Source of the DNA: Nesterenkonia sp. F
GTDB taxonomy: Bacteria > Actinomycetota > Actinomycetes > Actinomycetales > Micrococcaceae
Assembly: GCF_000220985.1 (NCBI RefSeq)
Contig: NZ_AFRW01000089.1
Location: 1 to 34,620 of the forward strand
DNA: 34,620 nucleotides
Reading direction: 5' to 3'
Shown here: positions 25,017 through 34,030 of the stretch, piece by piece
Position numbering within the stretch: the stretch's first letter is position 1
Layout: every line of letters begins with the position of its first letter
Position numbers and translations under genes: made by a program
The notes under the pieces: generated by a model
Seen by the model: the letters and a program-made list of their open reading frames with translations, nothing else
Databases searched by the model: none
Told to the model about the DNA's origin: nothing

Positions 25017-25358
25017 ATGAGCGATCGCAGTCTGCGCGGAATGCGCCTGGGTGCGCAGTCCATGGAGACCGAGCAGGGCGTGGAGCCGGCCCCGCGGCAG
25101 GAGGTGCAGTACGTCTGCGAGGACGGCGAGAAGATCTCCGTCACGTTCGCCGCCGAGGCCGAGGTGCCCCCGACCTGGACGTCGCCGACCGGCAAGGAGG
25201 GCGTCCTCGTCGACGGCTCCAAGCCGGACGACACGCCGGACAAGCCGGTCCGCACCCACTGGGACATGCTCCTGGAGCGCCGGTCCACCGAGGAGCTCGA
25301 GGACATCCTCACCGAACGGCTGAAGAAGCTGCGGGAGCGCCGCGGCGAGACCGTCTGA
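25017..25358 (+). CDS. rbpA: RNA polymerase-binding protein RbpA
   Basis: Actinobacterial transcription factor that binds the principal sigma factor and stabilises the open complex. The 113-residue protein has the core VQYVCEDGEKISVTFAAEAE, a linker and the sigma-interacting helices THWDMLLERRSTEELEDIL with a basic end LKKLRERR. Only the first zinc cysteine is present: the expected H is E, and the CxxC is SPTG. It therefore belongs to the zinc-free kind, as in M. tuberculosis. GGAGGAG precedes the ATG. It faces the Ppm-type gene, the same convergent rbpA/ppm1 arrangement known in mycobacteria. Confidence 0.95.
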   Translation: MSDRSLRGMRLGAQSMETEQGVEPAPRQEVQYVCEDGEKISVTFAAEAEVPPTWTSPTGKEGVLVDGSKPDDTPDKPVRTHWDMLLERRSTEELEDILTERLKKLRERRGETV

Positions 25359-25433
25359 GCCTCGGCCTCCTCTCCCCCGTCGCCGGAAGGTCGTCGAGGG
25401 GCGGCCGGCGTCGGGGACGTGCGCCTGGATACC

Positions 25434-25473
25434 AGAGGGCCCGCCGCGGAGGATGCTCCGCGGCGGGCCCTCT
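25434..25473. terminator. Bidirectional terminator between rbpA and the mannosyltransferase gene
   Basis: A perfect 18-bp stem (25434-25451 with 25456-25473), loop GATG, extendable by one pair. It lies between two convergent genes and can serve both. Confidence 0.88.
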
Positions 25474-25541
25474 GCTGTCCGGGGCCGTCCGATTCGATCC
25501 GGAACCGGCTCTGCCGGCTCTGACGAACGGCCCCTCGACGA

Positions 25542-26285
25542 TCAGCGGCCGAACGCGCGGCCCAGCCTGCGTCCCAGCGTCTCCGCCCGGGCGGTCAGCC
25601 CCCAGCGGGTGACGTTGAGCATCGCCTCGACCACGATGTCGCCGCTCATCTTCGATGCCCCGAGAGTGCGCTCGACGAAGGTGATCGGCACCTCCACGAT
25701 GGTCCGGCCCTGACGGGCCAGCCGGAAGGTCATGTCGACCTGGAATCCGTAGCCCACCGACTCGACGTCGTCGAAGTCGACGCTCTCCAGCGCCTCCCGG
25801 CGGAAGACTCGGTAACCGGCGGTGATGTCGCGCACCGGCAGTCCGAGCAGCGTCCTCGAATACAGGCTTCCCGCACGGGAGATCAGCTTCCGATGCAGCG
25901 GCCAGTTCACCACGCCCCCGCCGTCGACCCAGCGCGACCCGATCACCAGATCCGCCCGGTCGAGGGCGGCGAGCAGGTCGGGCAGCTGCTCGGGCTGGTG
26001 CGACCCGTCGGCGTCGAGCTCGATGAGCGCATCGTAGCCGCGCTCCAGCCCCCAGCGGAACCCGGCGATATAGGCGCCGCCGAGTCCGTTCTTCGCCGTG
26101 CGGTGCAGCACGTGGATCCGGGAGTCCTTCGCCGCCAGCTCGTCGGCGTAGTCGCCGGTGCCGTCCGGGCTGTTGTCGTCGACGACGAGCACGTCGGTCT
26201 CCGGCACGGCGGCCTGCAGGCGATCCAGCGTGATGGGCAGCGCCTCGATCTCGTCATAGGTCGGGATGATCGTCAGGATCTTCAC
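25542..26285 (-). CDS. Polyprenol monophosphomannose synthase (GT2)
   Basis: Transfers mannose from GDP-mannose to polyprenyl phosphate, giving the donor for lipoglycan and protein mannosylation on the outer face of the membrane. The 247 residues show ILTIIPTYDE, VLVVDDNSPDGTGDYAD, KNGLGGAYIAGFRWGLE, the metal-binding LIELDADGSHQPEQLP and DITAGYRVFRREAL, all typical of DPM1/Ppm. There is no fused apolipoprotein N-acyltransferase domain as in M. tuberculosis Ppm1, and no membrane anchor. The start codon is GTG. It is convergent with rbpA. Confidence 0.92.
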   Translation of the reverse strand: MKILTIIPTYDEIEALPITLDRLQAAVPETDVLVVDDNSPDGTGDYADELAAKDSRIHVLHRTAKNGLGGAYIAGFRWGLERGYDALIELDADGSHQPEQLPDLLAALDRADLVIGSRWVDGGGVVNWPLHRKLISRAGSLYSRTLLGLPVRDITAGYRVFRREALESVDFDDVESVGYGFQVDMTFRLARQGRTIVEVPITFVERTLGASKMSGDIVVEAMLNVTRWGLTARAETLGRRLGRAFGR

Positions 26286-26471
26286 GAGCAGCTCTGCGCC
26301 CCTTCTTCGCTCCGGCGTCCAGGTCTTCGGCCGTCTGGGCGGCCGGCCCGGGCCGGCCTCGCGGCCCGGTGCACGGCAAGTCTATGGCCGCCGATGATCA
26401 TGCGTCCGGCACCGCGCCGGGCATGACGATCGGAGACGGTGCGCGCGCCGCGGCGCGACGGCCACCGCGTG

Positions 26472-27752
26472 TCAGAGCTGCGCGCGGTGCAGCTCCTGTC
26501 CGTCGACGACGAGCGCGACGAGCCCCGGCAGCGTGACGCCGTCGAGGTAGGGCAGCAGCGGAGTGCGTGCCCGCACATCGGTGCTCCAGGCCGCAGTCCG
26601 CGCATCGGGGGTCTGCACCGCCAGCGAATCGACCTGCCAGATCGCGTAGGTCGCCGCCGATCCGGGGTTGAGCTGACCTCCTCCGCCGGGACCGGCCTGG
26701 CCCTGCTCGCCAGCCAGCGACCGGAATGCTCCGCGGGACTGGGCATTGAACCCCGCCCGGACGGAGACGCCGGCCTCGGGGTGATGCACATGGGCGGAGA
26801 TGAGGGACCAGGGGTTCTCCCCCTCGGCCGGCACGGCGCTGATCGGCACTCCGGTGCTCAACGCCGGGGCCAGATGGCCGGGCCCGCGGAGGACCACGTG
26901 GGCGGCGGTGTCCAGCACACGGCGCCAGAGCTCGGGCGCGGAGGTGTCGAAGCCCAGCAGCAGCAGAGGGCGATCGGGGCGCGGCGAGGCGCGCAGCTCG
27001 CGCAGCCTGCTCCGCAGGCCCTCGAGCCGCTCGACGACGACCGAGGCGGAGGACGTCGAGGCCCCTTCGGGCAGAGTGAGCACCGGCTGACGTCCGGCCT
27101 GCACGATCGCCGCGACGGCCTCGGTCAGCGCCGCATCGGCCTCAGCCATGTCCGCGGACCCGCCATCGGGCCACAGTCCGGTGAGCTCGACGCCGACGGG
27201 ACGACCGGCGATCCGGTCGACGTCGTCCAGCGCGACCTGCAGCAGGGACTCCAGCGCCGCGGCCGTCTCGGTCGCCGTCTCGGGTCCGGCGTCCACGGCG
27301 ACCAGCGGGTGCACGTCCAGCGGGTGCGCGGCCGCGGCCGTGAGCACCGGCTCGAGACGCGCGCGCAGACGCCTCGCATCGGCGAGTTCCTCGGGCCCGA
27401 CGGCCAGACTCAGCCGCAGCGTGCCCGCTCCCTGGGCGGCCTGCGCGGAGAGCACCGTGCTGGTGGCTGCGGCGACATCATCGACGTCGGCGAGCTCGGT
27501 CAGCGGGCGGCGGGCCCAGCCGACGAAGGCCGGGGCCGCCAGCGCACGGTCGAGCTCCTCGACGACGTGCTGCTCGCCGCGCAGATGCTCGGCGGTCTCG
27601 TCCGATCCGACCCAGGCGACCAGCCCGTCCTCGACGATCATCGCCTCGGCGTAGGGCTCGGTGGTCGAGTGGACGGTGCCGTCGCGCAGCAGCCGCGGGG
27701 CTGCCGAGGCCACAGGCGAGGCGTCGAGGGCGGAGTCAGGGGTGTCAGGCAC
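26472..27752 (-). CDS. Amidohydrolase-like protein without metal-binding histidines
   Basis: 426 residues. The N-terminus (RDGTVHSTTEPYAEAMIVEDGLVAWVG) and C-terminus (GSAATYAIWQVDSLAVQTPD; LPYLDGVTLPGLVALVVDGQELH) have the small beta-sandwich signature of amidohydrolases. However, the segment where PGFVDxHxH should stand reads LAAPAFVGWARRP, and the TIM barrel lacks the usual H, K and D ligands. It is thus probably not a metal hydrolase. Whether it has another activity or is a binding protein cannot be said. GTG start; next to the helicase gene (81-base gap) and likely cotranscribed with it. Confidence 0.7.
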   Translation of the reverse strand: MPDTPDSALDASPVASAAPRLLRDGTVHSTTEPYAEAMIVEDGLVAWVGSDETAEHLRGEQHVVEELDRALAAPAFVGWARRPLTELADVDDVAAATSTVLSAQAAQGAGTLRLSLAVGPEELADARRLRARLEPVLTAAAAHPLDVHPLVAVDAGPETATETAAALESLLQVALDDVDRIAGRPVGVELTGLWPDGGSADMAEADAALTEAVAAIVQAGRQPVLTLPEGASTSSASVVVERLEGLRSRLRELRASPRPDRPLLLLGFDTSAPELWRRVLDTAAHVVLRGPGHLAPALSTGVPISAVPAEGENPWSLISAHVHHPEAGVSVRAGFNAQSRGAFRSLAGEQGQAGPGGGGQLNPGSAATYAIWQVDSLAVQTPDARTAAWSTDVRARTPLLPYLDGVTLPGLVALVVDGQELHRAQL

Positions 27753-27833
27753 GGAGGATCATTCTCTCTGAGGGTCGGACGGGATGACGGGCAAGCCTGG
27801 TCGAGGCAGTGAGGACGGCGACGATCGGCGAGG

Positions 27834-30806
27834 TCATTCGCCGGCCGGGGCGTCCTCCTCGGTCAACGTCGTGCCGGGGGCGGCCGATTCCGTCGGTTCG
27901 GCGATCCCCGGCACGGTGCTGACGGCGGAATAGGCCACCACTCCCCGACCGATCAGCTCGACGGCCTCCTGGCATCGCGCGGCCAGCTTCGCGGCAGTGT
28001 GCGGCGCTCGCCCCAGCTGGTCGAGCACGTCGATGGACTGCTTGGCCCAGCGCACGAAGTCACCGGCGGCCAGCGGCGAATCCATCAGCGCCTCGCGCAG
28101 GCTGCGCCCGCTCGCCCAGGCGTGCATCGGCGGGGCCAGTCCCATCTCCGGAGCCGGCGTCGGGTCGACATGGTGCTGCTTCTCCAGCGCCTCCAGGTCG
28201 GCATGGACGTCGACGGCGGCGCGGACGGCCTCGCCCAGGCGCACAGTGGGCATCATGGGCATCGCGCCCTCATCGTCGCGCTTGGCCTGATAGATCAGCA
28301 CTGTGGAGAAGGCGGCGAGCTCGGCGGCGTCGAGCCCGCGGAGGACGCCCCGATGCTGCAGCAGCTCGGTGAACAGGTCACGCTCTCCGTAGATCCGACG
28401 CAGCCGCTGGCCTCGCTCGGTGACCGTCAGCTCCGCGCGGTCCCAACGACGCTGACCATCAGAGCCGTCGGCCGCCTCCTCCAGCGGGCCGCCGTGCTCC
28501 GGGTCGACCAGCTGCAGGTGGCCCAGGTCGGAGAGCACCCCGCAGATCCGGTCGAAGGTCTTCGCCAGCGACCCGGTGCGCCGCTCGATCTTCTGCCGCA
28601 GCTGGTCGGTCTCGCGGCGCAGCGTCCACCAACGCTCGGCCCACCGGGCATGATCTTCCCGATCCGAGCATCCATGACAGGGGTGACGACGCATCTGTGC
28701 CTGAAGGTCGGAGATCTCCTCCTCGTCGGGCTGGTCGGCGAAGCCGAAGCCGGGCGCCGGCGCGTCGTCCCGGGGAGGCGTGCGGTCCTGCAGAGCCGCC
28801 CGCATCGAGGAAGCCAGGTCACGACGCACCTTGGGAACTTTCACCTGAGGCTTGCGCGGCAGCCGGATGCTGGAGAGCACCTCCGGCGGCTGGGGGAAGT
28901 CCTCGACATGCACCTTGCGCAGCTGACCGCGTTCGGTGATCACCCCGGGGCGCGGGTCGTGCTCCGGCGCGCTGTGCACCACCAGACAGGTCCCCAGGCC
29001 GCGCCGCCCCTCGACCTCGATGACGTCGCCGGGGCGCAGCCCCGCGAGCACACGCGTCAGCTCGCGCCGCCGCTGCCGGTTGCGGGCCTTCGCCTGCCCC
29101 TTCTCCAGCTCGGAGATGCGTCGGCGCAGCTGGGCGTATTCGGCGAAGTCGCCCAGGTGGCACTGCATCGCCTCGTGGTACCCCTGCAGCGAGGACTCCC
29201 GCTGGGAGACGTCGCGGGCCAGACCGACCACCGAGCGATCGGCCTGGAACTGCGCGAAGGAGGACTCCAGGATGGTCCGCGCCCGCTCCCGGCCGAACTG
29301 GGCGGTGAGGTTGACCGCCATGTTGTAGCTGGGTCGGAAGCTGGAGTTCAGCGGATAGGTGCGCTTCGAGGCCAGACCGCCCACTTGGCGCGGATCCATG
29401 CCCGGCTGGTGGACGACCACCGCGTGGCCTTCCACGTCGATGCCGCGCCGCCCGGCGCGGCCGGTGAGCTGGGTGAACTCCCCGGGCGTGATGTCGACGT
29501 GCTGCTCGCCGTTGAACTTGTCCAGCTTCTCCAGCACCACGGTGCGCGCCGGCATGTTGATGCCCAGCGCCAGCGTCTCGGTGGCGAAGACGACCTTGAG
29601 CAGGCCCTCGGCGAAGAGGTCCTCGACCAGCTCCTTGAACGGCGGCAGCATGCCGGCGTGATGGGCGGCGACGCCGTGGACCAGCGCCTCGCGGAAACTG
29701 TCGAAGCCCAGCACCGCCAGATCCTCGGCGGGCAGCTCCCAGCCCATGCGCTCCACGCGTGAGGTGATCTCCTCGGCCTCGGCCGGCGTGGTCAGCCGGA
29801 TGCCGCCGGTCAGGCACTGTTCGACGGCGGCCTCGCAGCCGGCGCGGGAGAAGATGAAGGTGATGCACGGCAGCAGTCCGTCGCGGTCCAGCGCCCGGAT
29901 CAGCCGCGGCCGGTTCAGCCGGCTCCCGCCGACCGGTGAGCCGGAGACCCCCGAGACGGAGCCTCCGGCGCCGCGCGGACGGCTCCCCGCACCGCGGCCT
30001 CGACCCCCCTTGCCGCCCTTGGCGTGCGGCCCGCCGCGACGGGAGGCCGGAGACTGCTGCTGGTGGGCCAGCCGCTGCAGGTCAGGATTCACCAGGGCGG
30101 CGGAGACGGCGTCGTCCTCGTCGCCGTCGGTGACGAAGAGATCATGGATCTGGCCGTCGACGTACATGTGCTGCCACAGCGGCACGGGACGATGCTCGGA
30201 GACGACGACGGCGGTCTCGCCGCGGACGGTGTCCAGCCAGGCGCCGAACTCCTCGGCGTTGGAGACCGTGGCGGAGAGGGCGACCACCTGCACGCTCTCG
30301 GGCAGGTGGATGATGACCTCCTCCCAGACGGCGCCGCGGAAGCGGTCGGCGAGGTAGTGCACCTCGTCCATCACCACGTAGCCCAGATCACGCAGCGGCT
30401 CGGCGTCGGTGTAGAGCATGTTCCGCAGGACCTCGGTGGTCATCACCACGATCTGCGCGTCGGCGTTCACCGAGGTGTCGCCGGTCAGCAGTCCGACCCG
30501 CTCGGGGCCGTGCTGCTCGGCGAGCTCCTGATACTTCTGGTTCGACAGCGCCTTGATCGGCGTGGTGTAGAAGGTCTTCGTCCCGCGGGCCAGCCCCAGG
30601 TGCACGGCGAACTCGCCGACGACGGTCTTGCCCGCGCCGGTGGGAGCGGCCACCAGCACCGCCTCGCCGTCCTCGAGGTGCCGGCAGGCCTCGGCCTGGA
30701 ACTCGTCGAGGTCGAAGCCCTGCTCCGCCCGGAAGGCCCCGAGCTCGGTCTTCGCCTCGGCCGCTCGACGTCGGAACTGGGCGTATCGCTCGGCCGGTGA
30801 ACTCAT
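27834..30806 (-). CDS. helY: HelY-type DExH-box RNA helicase (Ski2/Mtr4-like)
   Basis: 990 residues. Motif I is AAPTGAGKT (53-61), Ia is TTPIKALSNQK, II is DEVH (147-150), III is SAT in VVALSATVSN and VI is QLTGRAGRRG. Between motifs III and IV is a long G/R-rich insert (about residues 260-300). Then come a middle region with a KOW-like segment (GDVIEVEGRRGLGTCLVV) and a C-terminal helical Ski2-type domain. It has CHGCSDREDH, a possible metal site, in the latter part. Such proteins are conserved in actinobacteria and are thought to unwind RNA during decay or processing. It appears to be leaderless (TAGGCT six bases upstream). Confidence 0.9.
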   Translation of the reverse strand: MSSPAERYAQFRRRAAEAKTELGAFRAEQGFDLDEFQAEACRHLEDGEAVLVAAPTGAGKTVVGEFAVHLGLARGTKTFYTTPIKALSNQKYQELAEQHGPERVGLLTGDTSVNADAQIVVMTTEVLRNMLYTDAEPLRDLGYVVMDEVHYLADRFRGAVWEEVIIHLPESVQVVALSATVSNAEEFGAWLDTVRGETAVVVSEHRPVPLWQHMYVDGQIHDLFVTDGDEDDAVSAALVNPDLQRLAHQQQSPASRRGGPHAKGGKGGRGRGAGSRPRGAGGSVSGVSGSPVGGSRLNRPRLIRALDRDGLLPCITFIFSRAGCEAAVEQCLTGGIRLTTPAEAEEITSRVERMGWELPAEDLAVLGFDSFREALVHGVAAHHAGMLPPFKELVEDLFAEGLLKVVFATETLALGINMPARTVVLEKLDKFNGEQHVDITPGEFTQLTGRAGRRGIDVEGHAVVVHQPGMDPRQVGGLASKRTYPLNSSFRPSYNMAVNLTAQFGRERARTILESSFAQFQADRSVVGLARDVSQRESSLQGYHEAMQCHLGDFAEYAQLRRRISELEKGQAKARNRQRRRELTRVLAGLRPGDVIEVEGRRGLGTCLVVHSAPEHDPRPGVITERGQLRKVHVEDFPQPPEVLSSIRLPRKPQVKVPKVRRDLASSMRAALQDRTPPRDDAPAPGFGFADQPDEEEISDLQAQMRRHPCHGCSDREDHARWAERWWTLRRETDQLRQKIERRTGSLAKTFDRICGVLSDLGHLQLVDPEHGGPLEEAADGSDGQRRWDRAELTVTERGQRLRRIYGERDLFTELLQHRGVLRGLDAAELAAFSTVLIYQAKRDDEGAMPMMPTVRLGEAVRAAVDVHADLEALEKQHHVDPTPAPEMGLAPPMHAWASGRSLREALMDSPLAAGDFVRWAKQSIDVLDQLGRAPHTAAKLAARCQEAVELIGRGVVAYSAVSTVPGIAEPTESAAPGTTLTEEDAPAGE

Positions 30807-30812
30807 GCCCCC

Positions 30813-30818
30813 AGCCTA
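30813..30818 (-). promoter_or_regulatory. -10 element for leaderless helicase gene
   Basis: On the minus strand TAGGCT, GGGGGC, then ATG at 30806. The 18 bases TAGGCTGGGGGCATGAGT are identical to the proA start region (8379-8396). Confidence 0.6.
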
Positions 30819-30915
30819 TGGCATCGCCGCGGGCGCAGCCTCGAGACCACGGGCGCGCCGAGACCCGCACCGCGACCGGCGCCGACGCATGCTGCCGGGC
30901 GCGGCCGCGGCGTCG

Positions 30916-31302
30916 TCACATCCAGCTGATGCCGTGATCCTCGTGCTCCTGGATCCGGTGCTCGATCATCCGGCGGAGGAAGGCCTCGGGCAGCTCGTGC
31001 TCGTAGATCAGCTGCACCGACCCCTTGCCGGTGCGGTAGCCGGCCAGCTCCACGTGGAAGTGCTCGCGCGTCGTCGGGGTGAAGACGATGTTCGCGTGGC
31101 GGGCATGTCCGCTGAACATGAAGAGGATCACCCCGCACTCATGGACGTAGGCCGGCTGATTCCATTTCATGGTCTCCTCGGCATCCGGGGCGGACTCGCG
31201 ACAGATCCGGCGCAGCTCGGCCAGCCGCTGCGCGGCCAGCCCGTCGAATCCTGCCAGGTACTCGTCGACTGTGCTCGGCTTCTCGCTGGTCTGCACTGCC
31301 AT
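30916..31302 (-). CDS. DUF1801 (YdhG-like) protein
   Basis: 128-residue cytoplasmic protein. STVDEYLAGFDGLAAQRLAELRRICRE, then PDAEETMKWNQPAYVHECGVILFMFSGHARHANIVF and the C-terminal YEHELPEAFLRRMIEHRIQEHE match the DUF1801 fold, sometimes linked to iron or stress but of unknown activity. GGGGAGG precedes the ATG. It lies between the helicase and the divergent MFS gene. Confidence 0.85.
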   Translation of the reverse strand: MAVQTSEKPSTVDEYLAGFDGLAAQRLAELRRICRESAPDAEETMKWNQPAYVHECGVILFMFSGHARHANIVFTPTTREHFHVELAGYRTGKGSVQLIYEHELPEAFLRRMIEHRIQEHEDHGISWM

Positions 31303-31481
31303 GATCGCCTCCCCGGTGTCTGCTGCCGTCTCGGCACGCCCCGGGCGTCACCCGGGCTCGCCCTCCGGACCGCCCGGAGAGCCGGTGCTTCGAGGGTAGA
31401 TCGCCCCGATCGGTGCCGACCAGACCCGGCGACCCCGCAGGGCTCTCCCGACGCTCCCCCGTCCTCCCCTCGTCCCCCGGG

Positions 31482-31541
31482 GATGACTCCGTGGCTCGGG
31501 TGGGAATGGGCGCTCATTCCCACCCGAGCCACGGAGTCATC
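31482..31541. repeat. Perfect 27-bp inverted repeat with 6-base loop
   Basis: The left arm 31482-31508 (starts GATGACTCCG, ends GGGAATG) and right arm 31515-31541 are exact reverse complements around GGCGCT. It lies between divergent genes, so it is not in terminator position. Its right edge is 13 bases from the -10 of the MFS gene and overlaps the place of the -35. It may be an operator, a cruciform or a small repeated element. Confidence 0.9.
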
Positions 31542-31554
31542 ACGGCCGTCGGAG

Positions 31555-31560
31555 TAGGCT
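31555..31560 (+). promoter_or_regulatory. -10 element for leaderless MFS gene
   Basis: TAGGCT, CGGGGC, then the GTG start at 31567: the same hexamer and distance as at proA, the helicase and the RlmA-like gene. Confidence 0.5.
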
Positions 31561-31566
31561 CGGGGC

Positions 31567-32913
31567 GTGTCCGATCGATCCTCCTCCGATTCCCGCGCCC
31601 CGGTCGAAGCCGCCGGCGAGACGCCGGGCCGGCCGAGGCCGCGGCATCCGCTCGCCGATCCGCACATCCTGGTCGGCGCGCTGCTGCCGGCGCTGCTGTT
31701 CAGCCTCGGAGTGGGCGCGATGCTGCCGGTCATCGCCTCCTTCGCCGTCGAGCGCGGCGCCTCGCTGGCGACGGCCGGCGCGATCGCAGCGATGCTTCCG
31801 GTCGGCCAGATCCTGGCCGACATGCCCGCCGGCTCGCTGACCGCCCGGATCGGCGATCGCCGCGCGATGCTGCTGGCCGGCCTGCTCGGAGCGCTCGGGT
31901 TCCTCGGTGCGGCTCTCTCCCCCGGCCCGCTGCCGCTGGCCGCCGCCGTGCTGCTCGTCGGCGGGGCCAACGCCGTCTTCCACCTGGCCCGGCATGCGCA
32001 TCTGACCGCCGTCACCCCGCCGCAGCACCGGGCCCGGGTGCTCTCCACGCTGGGCGGGATGAACCGCATCGGACAGTTCCTCGGCCCGTTCCTGGGGGCG
32101 GCGGTGCTGTTGGTCGGCGAGCTGCCGCTGGTCTTCGTCGTCGCCGCCGTCACCGCCCTGGCGGCCTCCGCGACAGTGGCGATGACCCGGGAGGATCCGC
32201 GGACCGTCGACGACGACGGCGCGGCCGGCGTCGGTGCCGCACAGTCCGGACGGGCCGGACGGGCCCAGTCGGCGGAGGCCTCCCGGGCTCCGCGGATGCT
32301 CGAGGTGCTGCGCGACCATCGCCGGCTGCTGATGACGCTGGGGGTTCCGGTGCTGCTGGTGGGATCCGTCCGCGGGGCGCGCCAGCAGGTGCTGCCGCTG
32401 TGGGGCGAGCACCTCGGGCTGGATCCGGCGACGATCTCGCTGCTCTTCGGCCTGGCCGCCGGCGTCGACATGCTGCTCTTCTATCCGGCGGGCAAGATCA
32501 TGGACCGGATGGGGCGACTGTGGATCGGCGTGCCCTCGATGACGCTGCTGGGCCTCGCGATGGCGCTGGTGCCGCTGACCTCCGGCGAGAGCCAGCTCGC
32601 CGCCGCGGCGGTGCTGATGGGGCTGGGCAACGGCCTCGGCTCGGGGATCATGATGACCATCGCCTCCGACGTCGCCCCGGAGCGCGGGCGTCCGCAGTTC
32701 CTGGGCGCCTGGCGCCTGCTGCAGGACGTCGGCGTCGCCTCCGGGCCGCTGATCGTCTCGGCCGGTGCGGCCCTGGGCTCGCTGGCGGCCGGCATCTGGA
32801 CCGCCGCGGCCATGGGACCGGCGGGCGCGGCCGCCCTGCGCCGCTGGCTGCCGCGCTGGTCGATCCACGCCACCCGGGCCACGCGTCGTCGGGTGGAGCA
32901 GTCGGCCCCATAG
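31567..32913 (+). CDS. MFS transporter
   Basis: 448 residues with about 12 membrane helices in two halves joined by a polar segment near residues 212-240 (EDPRTVDDDG...RAGRAQSAEASRAPRM). The intracellular loop ADMPAGSLTARIGDRRAML after helix 2 is the MFS motif A, repeated in weaker form as YPAGKIMDRMGRLWIG in the second half. The type resembles drug or metabolite exporters; the substrate cannot be named. The 30-residue N-terminus is polar. It starts at GTG without a ribosome site, and just upstream is the long perfect inverted repeat, which may control it. Confidence 0.88.
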   Translation: MSDRSSSDSRAPVEAAGETPGRPRPRHPLADPHILVGALLPALLFSLGVGAMLPVIASFAVERGASLATAGAIAAMLPVGQILADMPAGSLTARIGDRRAMLLAGLLGALGFLGAALSPGPLPLAAAVLLVGGANAVFHLARHAHLTAVTPPQHRARVLSTLGGMNRIGQFLGPFLGAAVLLVGELPLVFVVAAVTALAASATVAMTREDPRTVDDDGAAGVGAAQSGRAGRAQSAEASRAPRMLEVLRDHRRLLMTLGVPVLLVGSVRGARQQVLPLWGEHLGLDPATISLLFGLAAGVDMLLFYPAGKIMDRMGRLWIGVPSMTLLGLAMALVPLTSGESQLAAAAVLMGLGNGLGSGIMMTIASDVAPERGRPQFLGAWRLLQDVGVASGPLIVSAGAALGSLAAGIWTAAAMGPAGAAALRRWLPRWSIHATRATRRRVEQSAP

Positions 32914-32959
32914 CCGGCCCCAGGGCCGGCATCGGAATCGGCGCCCGGGACGGCGCCGG
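32913..32959. terminator. Terminator region between MFS and LacI genes
   Basis: Two GC-rich inverted repeats: GCCGGCCC (32913-32920) with GGGCCGGC (32923-32930), and GGCGCC (32940-32945) with GGCGCC (32952-32957) around CGGGAC. They lie between convergent genes. Confidence 0.55.
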
Positions 32960-32964
32960 ACTGA

Positions 32965-34017
32965 TCAGACGGGCCGAGGCGCGGCGGTGCTGCTGCGCAC
33001 CACCAGCTCGTACGGAAGCTCGTCGGCGCTCTCCGCCGCCTCCGAAGCGCCCCTGGCGGCGTCCGTCCCCGCGTCGCCGCCGGGCTCTTCGCACATCGCC
33101 AGGATCCGCTGCGCCGCCAGCGTGCCCTGGTCGAGCGGATGCTGGTCCACTGTCGTCAGGCCGATGAGTTCGCCGAGGTCATGGCCGTCGATGCCGATCA
33201 CCGAGACGTCCTCGGGCACTCTCAGACCCAGTTCCCGCGCTGCCAGCGTGGCCCCGACGGCCATCTCGTCGGAGAAGGCCAGCAGCGCGGTCGGCGCCGC
33301 CGCCGACCGGCCCAGGATGCGTTTGGCCGCCTGGTGGCCGCCCTCGATGGTGAAGTCTCCGGGGACGCAGAGCGTCGGGTCGACCGCCGCCTGGGCCATG
33401 TCCATCGCCTCGCGGAAACCCGCCTCGCGCCGGGCGGGGATGTGGAAGTCCCGGTCGAAGGACTCGAGAGCCCCGATCCGCCCGATGCGCTCGTGGCCCA
33501 GACGCAGCAGATGCTCGGTCGCCAGTCGGGCGACGGCGTGGTCGTCGATCGCCAGCCCCGGCAGCTGGTCGTTGGCACCGCCCAGCGTGATCACCGGAAC
33601 GTCCAGCTGCTGCAGCTGGGAGATCTCTGCGCCGCTGAGCTCCATCGCGACCACGATCAGCCCGTCGACGCGGCGGCGTCGCAGATAGGATCCGAAGATC
33701 TCGGCCCGCACGGAGTCGTCGTCGGTGACGTTGTAGAGCATCAGGTCGAAGCCCCGCCGGCTGAGCTCCTCGGAGATCCCGGTGAGCACAGTGGAGAAGA
33801 ACCAGCGGTGCAGGTCCGGAACCATGACTCCGATGCTGCGCATGCGCCCCGAGGCCAGGCTGGAGGCCGCCGAGGAGACCACATAGCCCATCCGGGCGGC
33901 GGCCTCCTCGACGCGGGTGCGGGTGGCGGCCGAGACATGGCCGCGGCCGCTCAGCGCACGGGAGACCGTGGCGGAGGATACCCCGGCCGCGCGGGCGACC
34001 TCGTCGATGCTGACCAC
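32965..34017 (-). CDS. LacI-family transcriptional regulator
   Basis: 350 residues. The N-terminal helix-turn-helix and hinge read VSIDEVARAAGVSSATVSRALSGRGHVS. The sugar-binding domain has IGVMVPDLHRWFFSTVLTGI, DGLIVVAMEL, FSDEMAVGATLAARELGLRVPEDVSVIGIDGHD and QHPLDQGTLAAQRIL. I chose GTG 34017: AAGGA lies nine bases upstream and overlaps the stop of the glucosidase gene. It follows that gene after 13 bases, so it very likely controls alpha-glucoside use; an effector such as maltose or trehalose is inferred only from the neighbour. Confidence 0.93.
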   Translation of the reverse strand: MVSIDEVARAAGVSSATVSRALSGRGHVSAATRTRVEEAAARMGYVVSSAASSLASGRMRSIGVMVPDLHRWFFSTVLTGISEELSRRGFDLMLYNVTDDDSVRAEIFGSYLRRRRVDGLIVVAMELSGAEISQLQQLDVPVITLGGANDQLPGLAIDDHAVARLATEHLLRLGHERIGRIGALESFDRDFHIPARREAGFREAMDMAQAAVDPTLCVPGDFTIEGGHQAAKRILGRSAAAPTALLAFSDEMAVGATLAARELGLRVPEDVSVIGIDGHDLGELIGLTTVDQHPLDQGTLAAQRILAMCEEPGGDAGTDAARGASEAAESADELPYELVVRSSTAAPRPV

Positions 34018-34030
34018 GGGTGCTCGTCCT

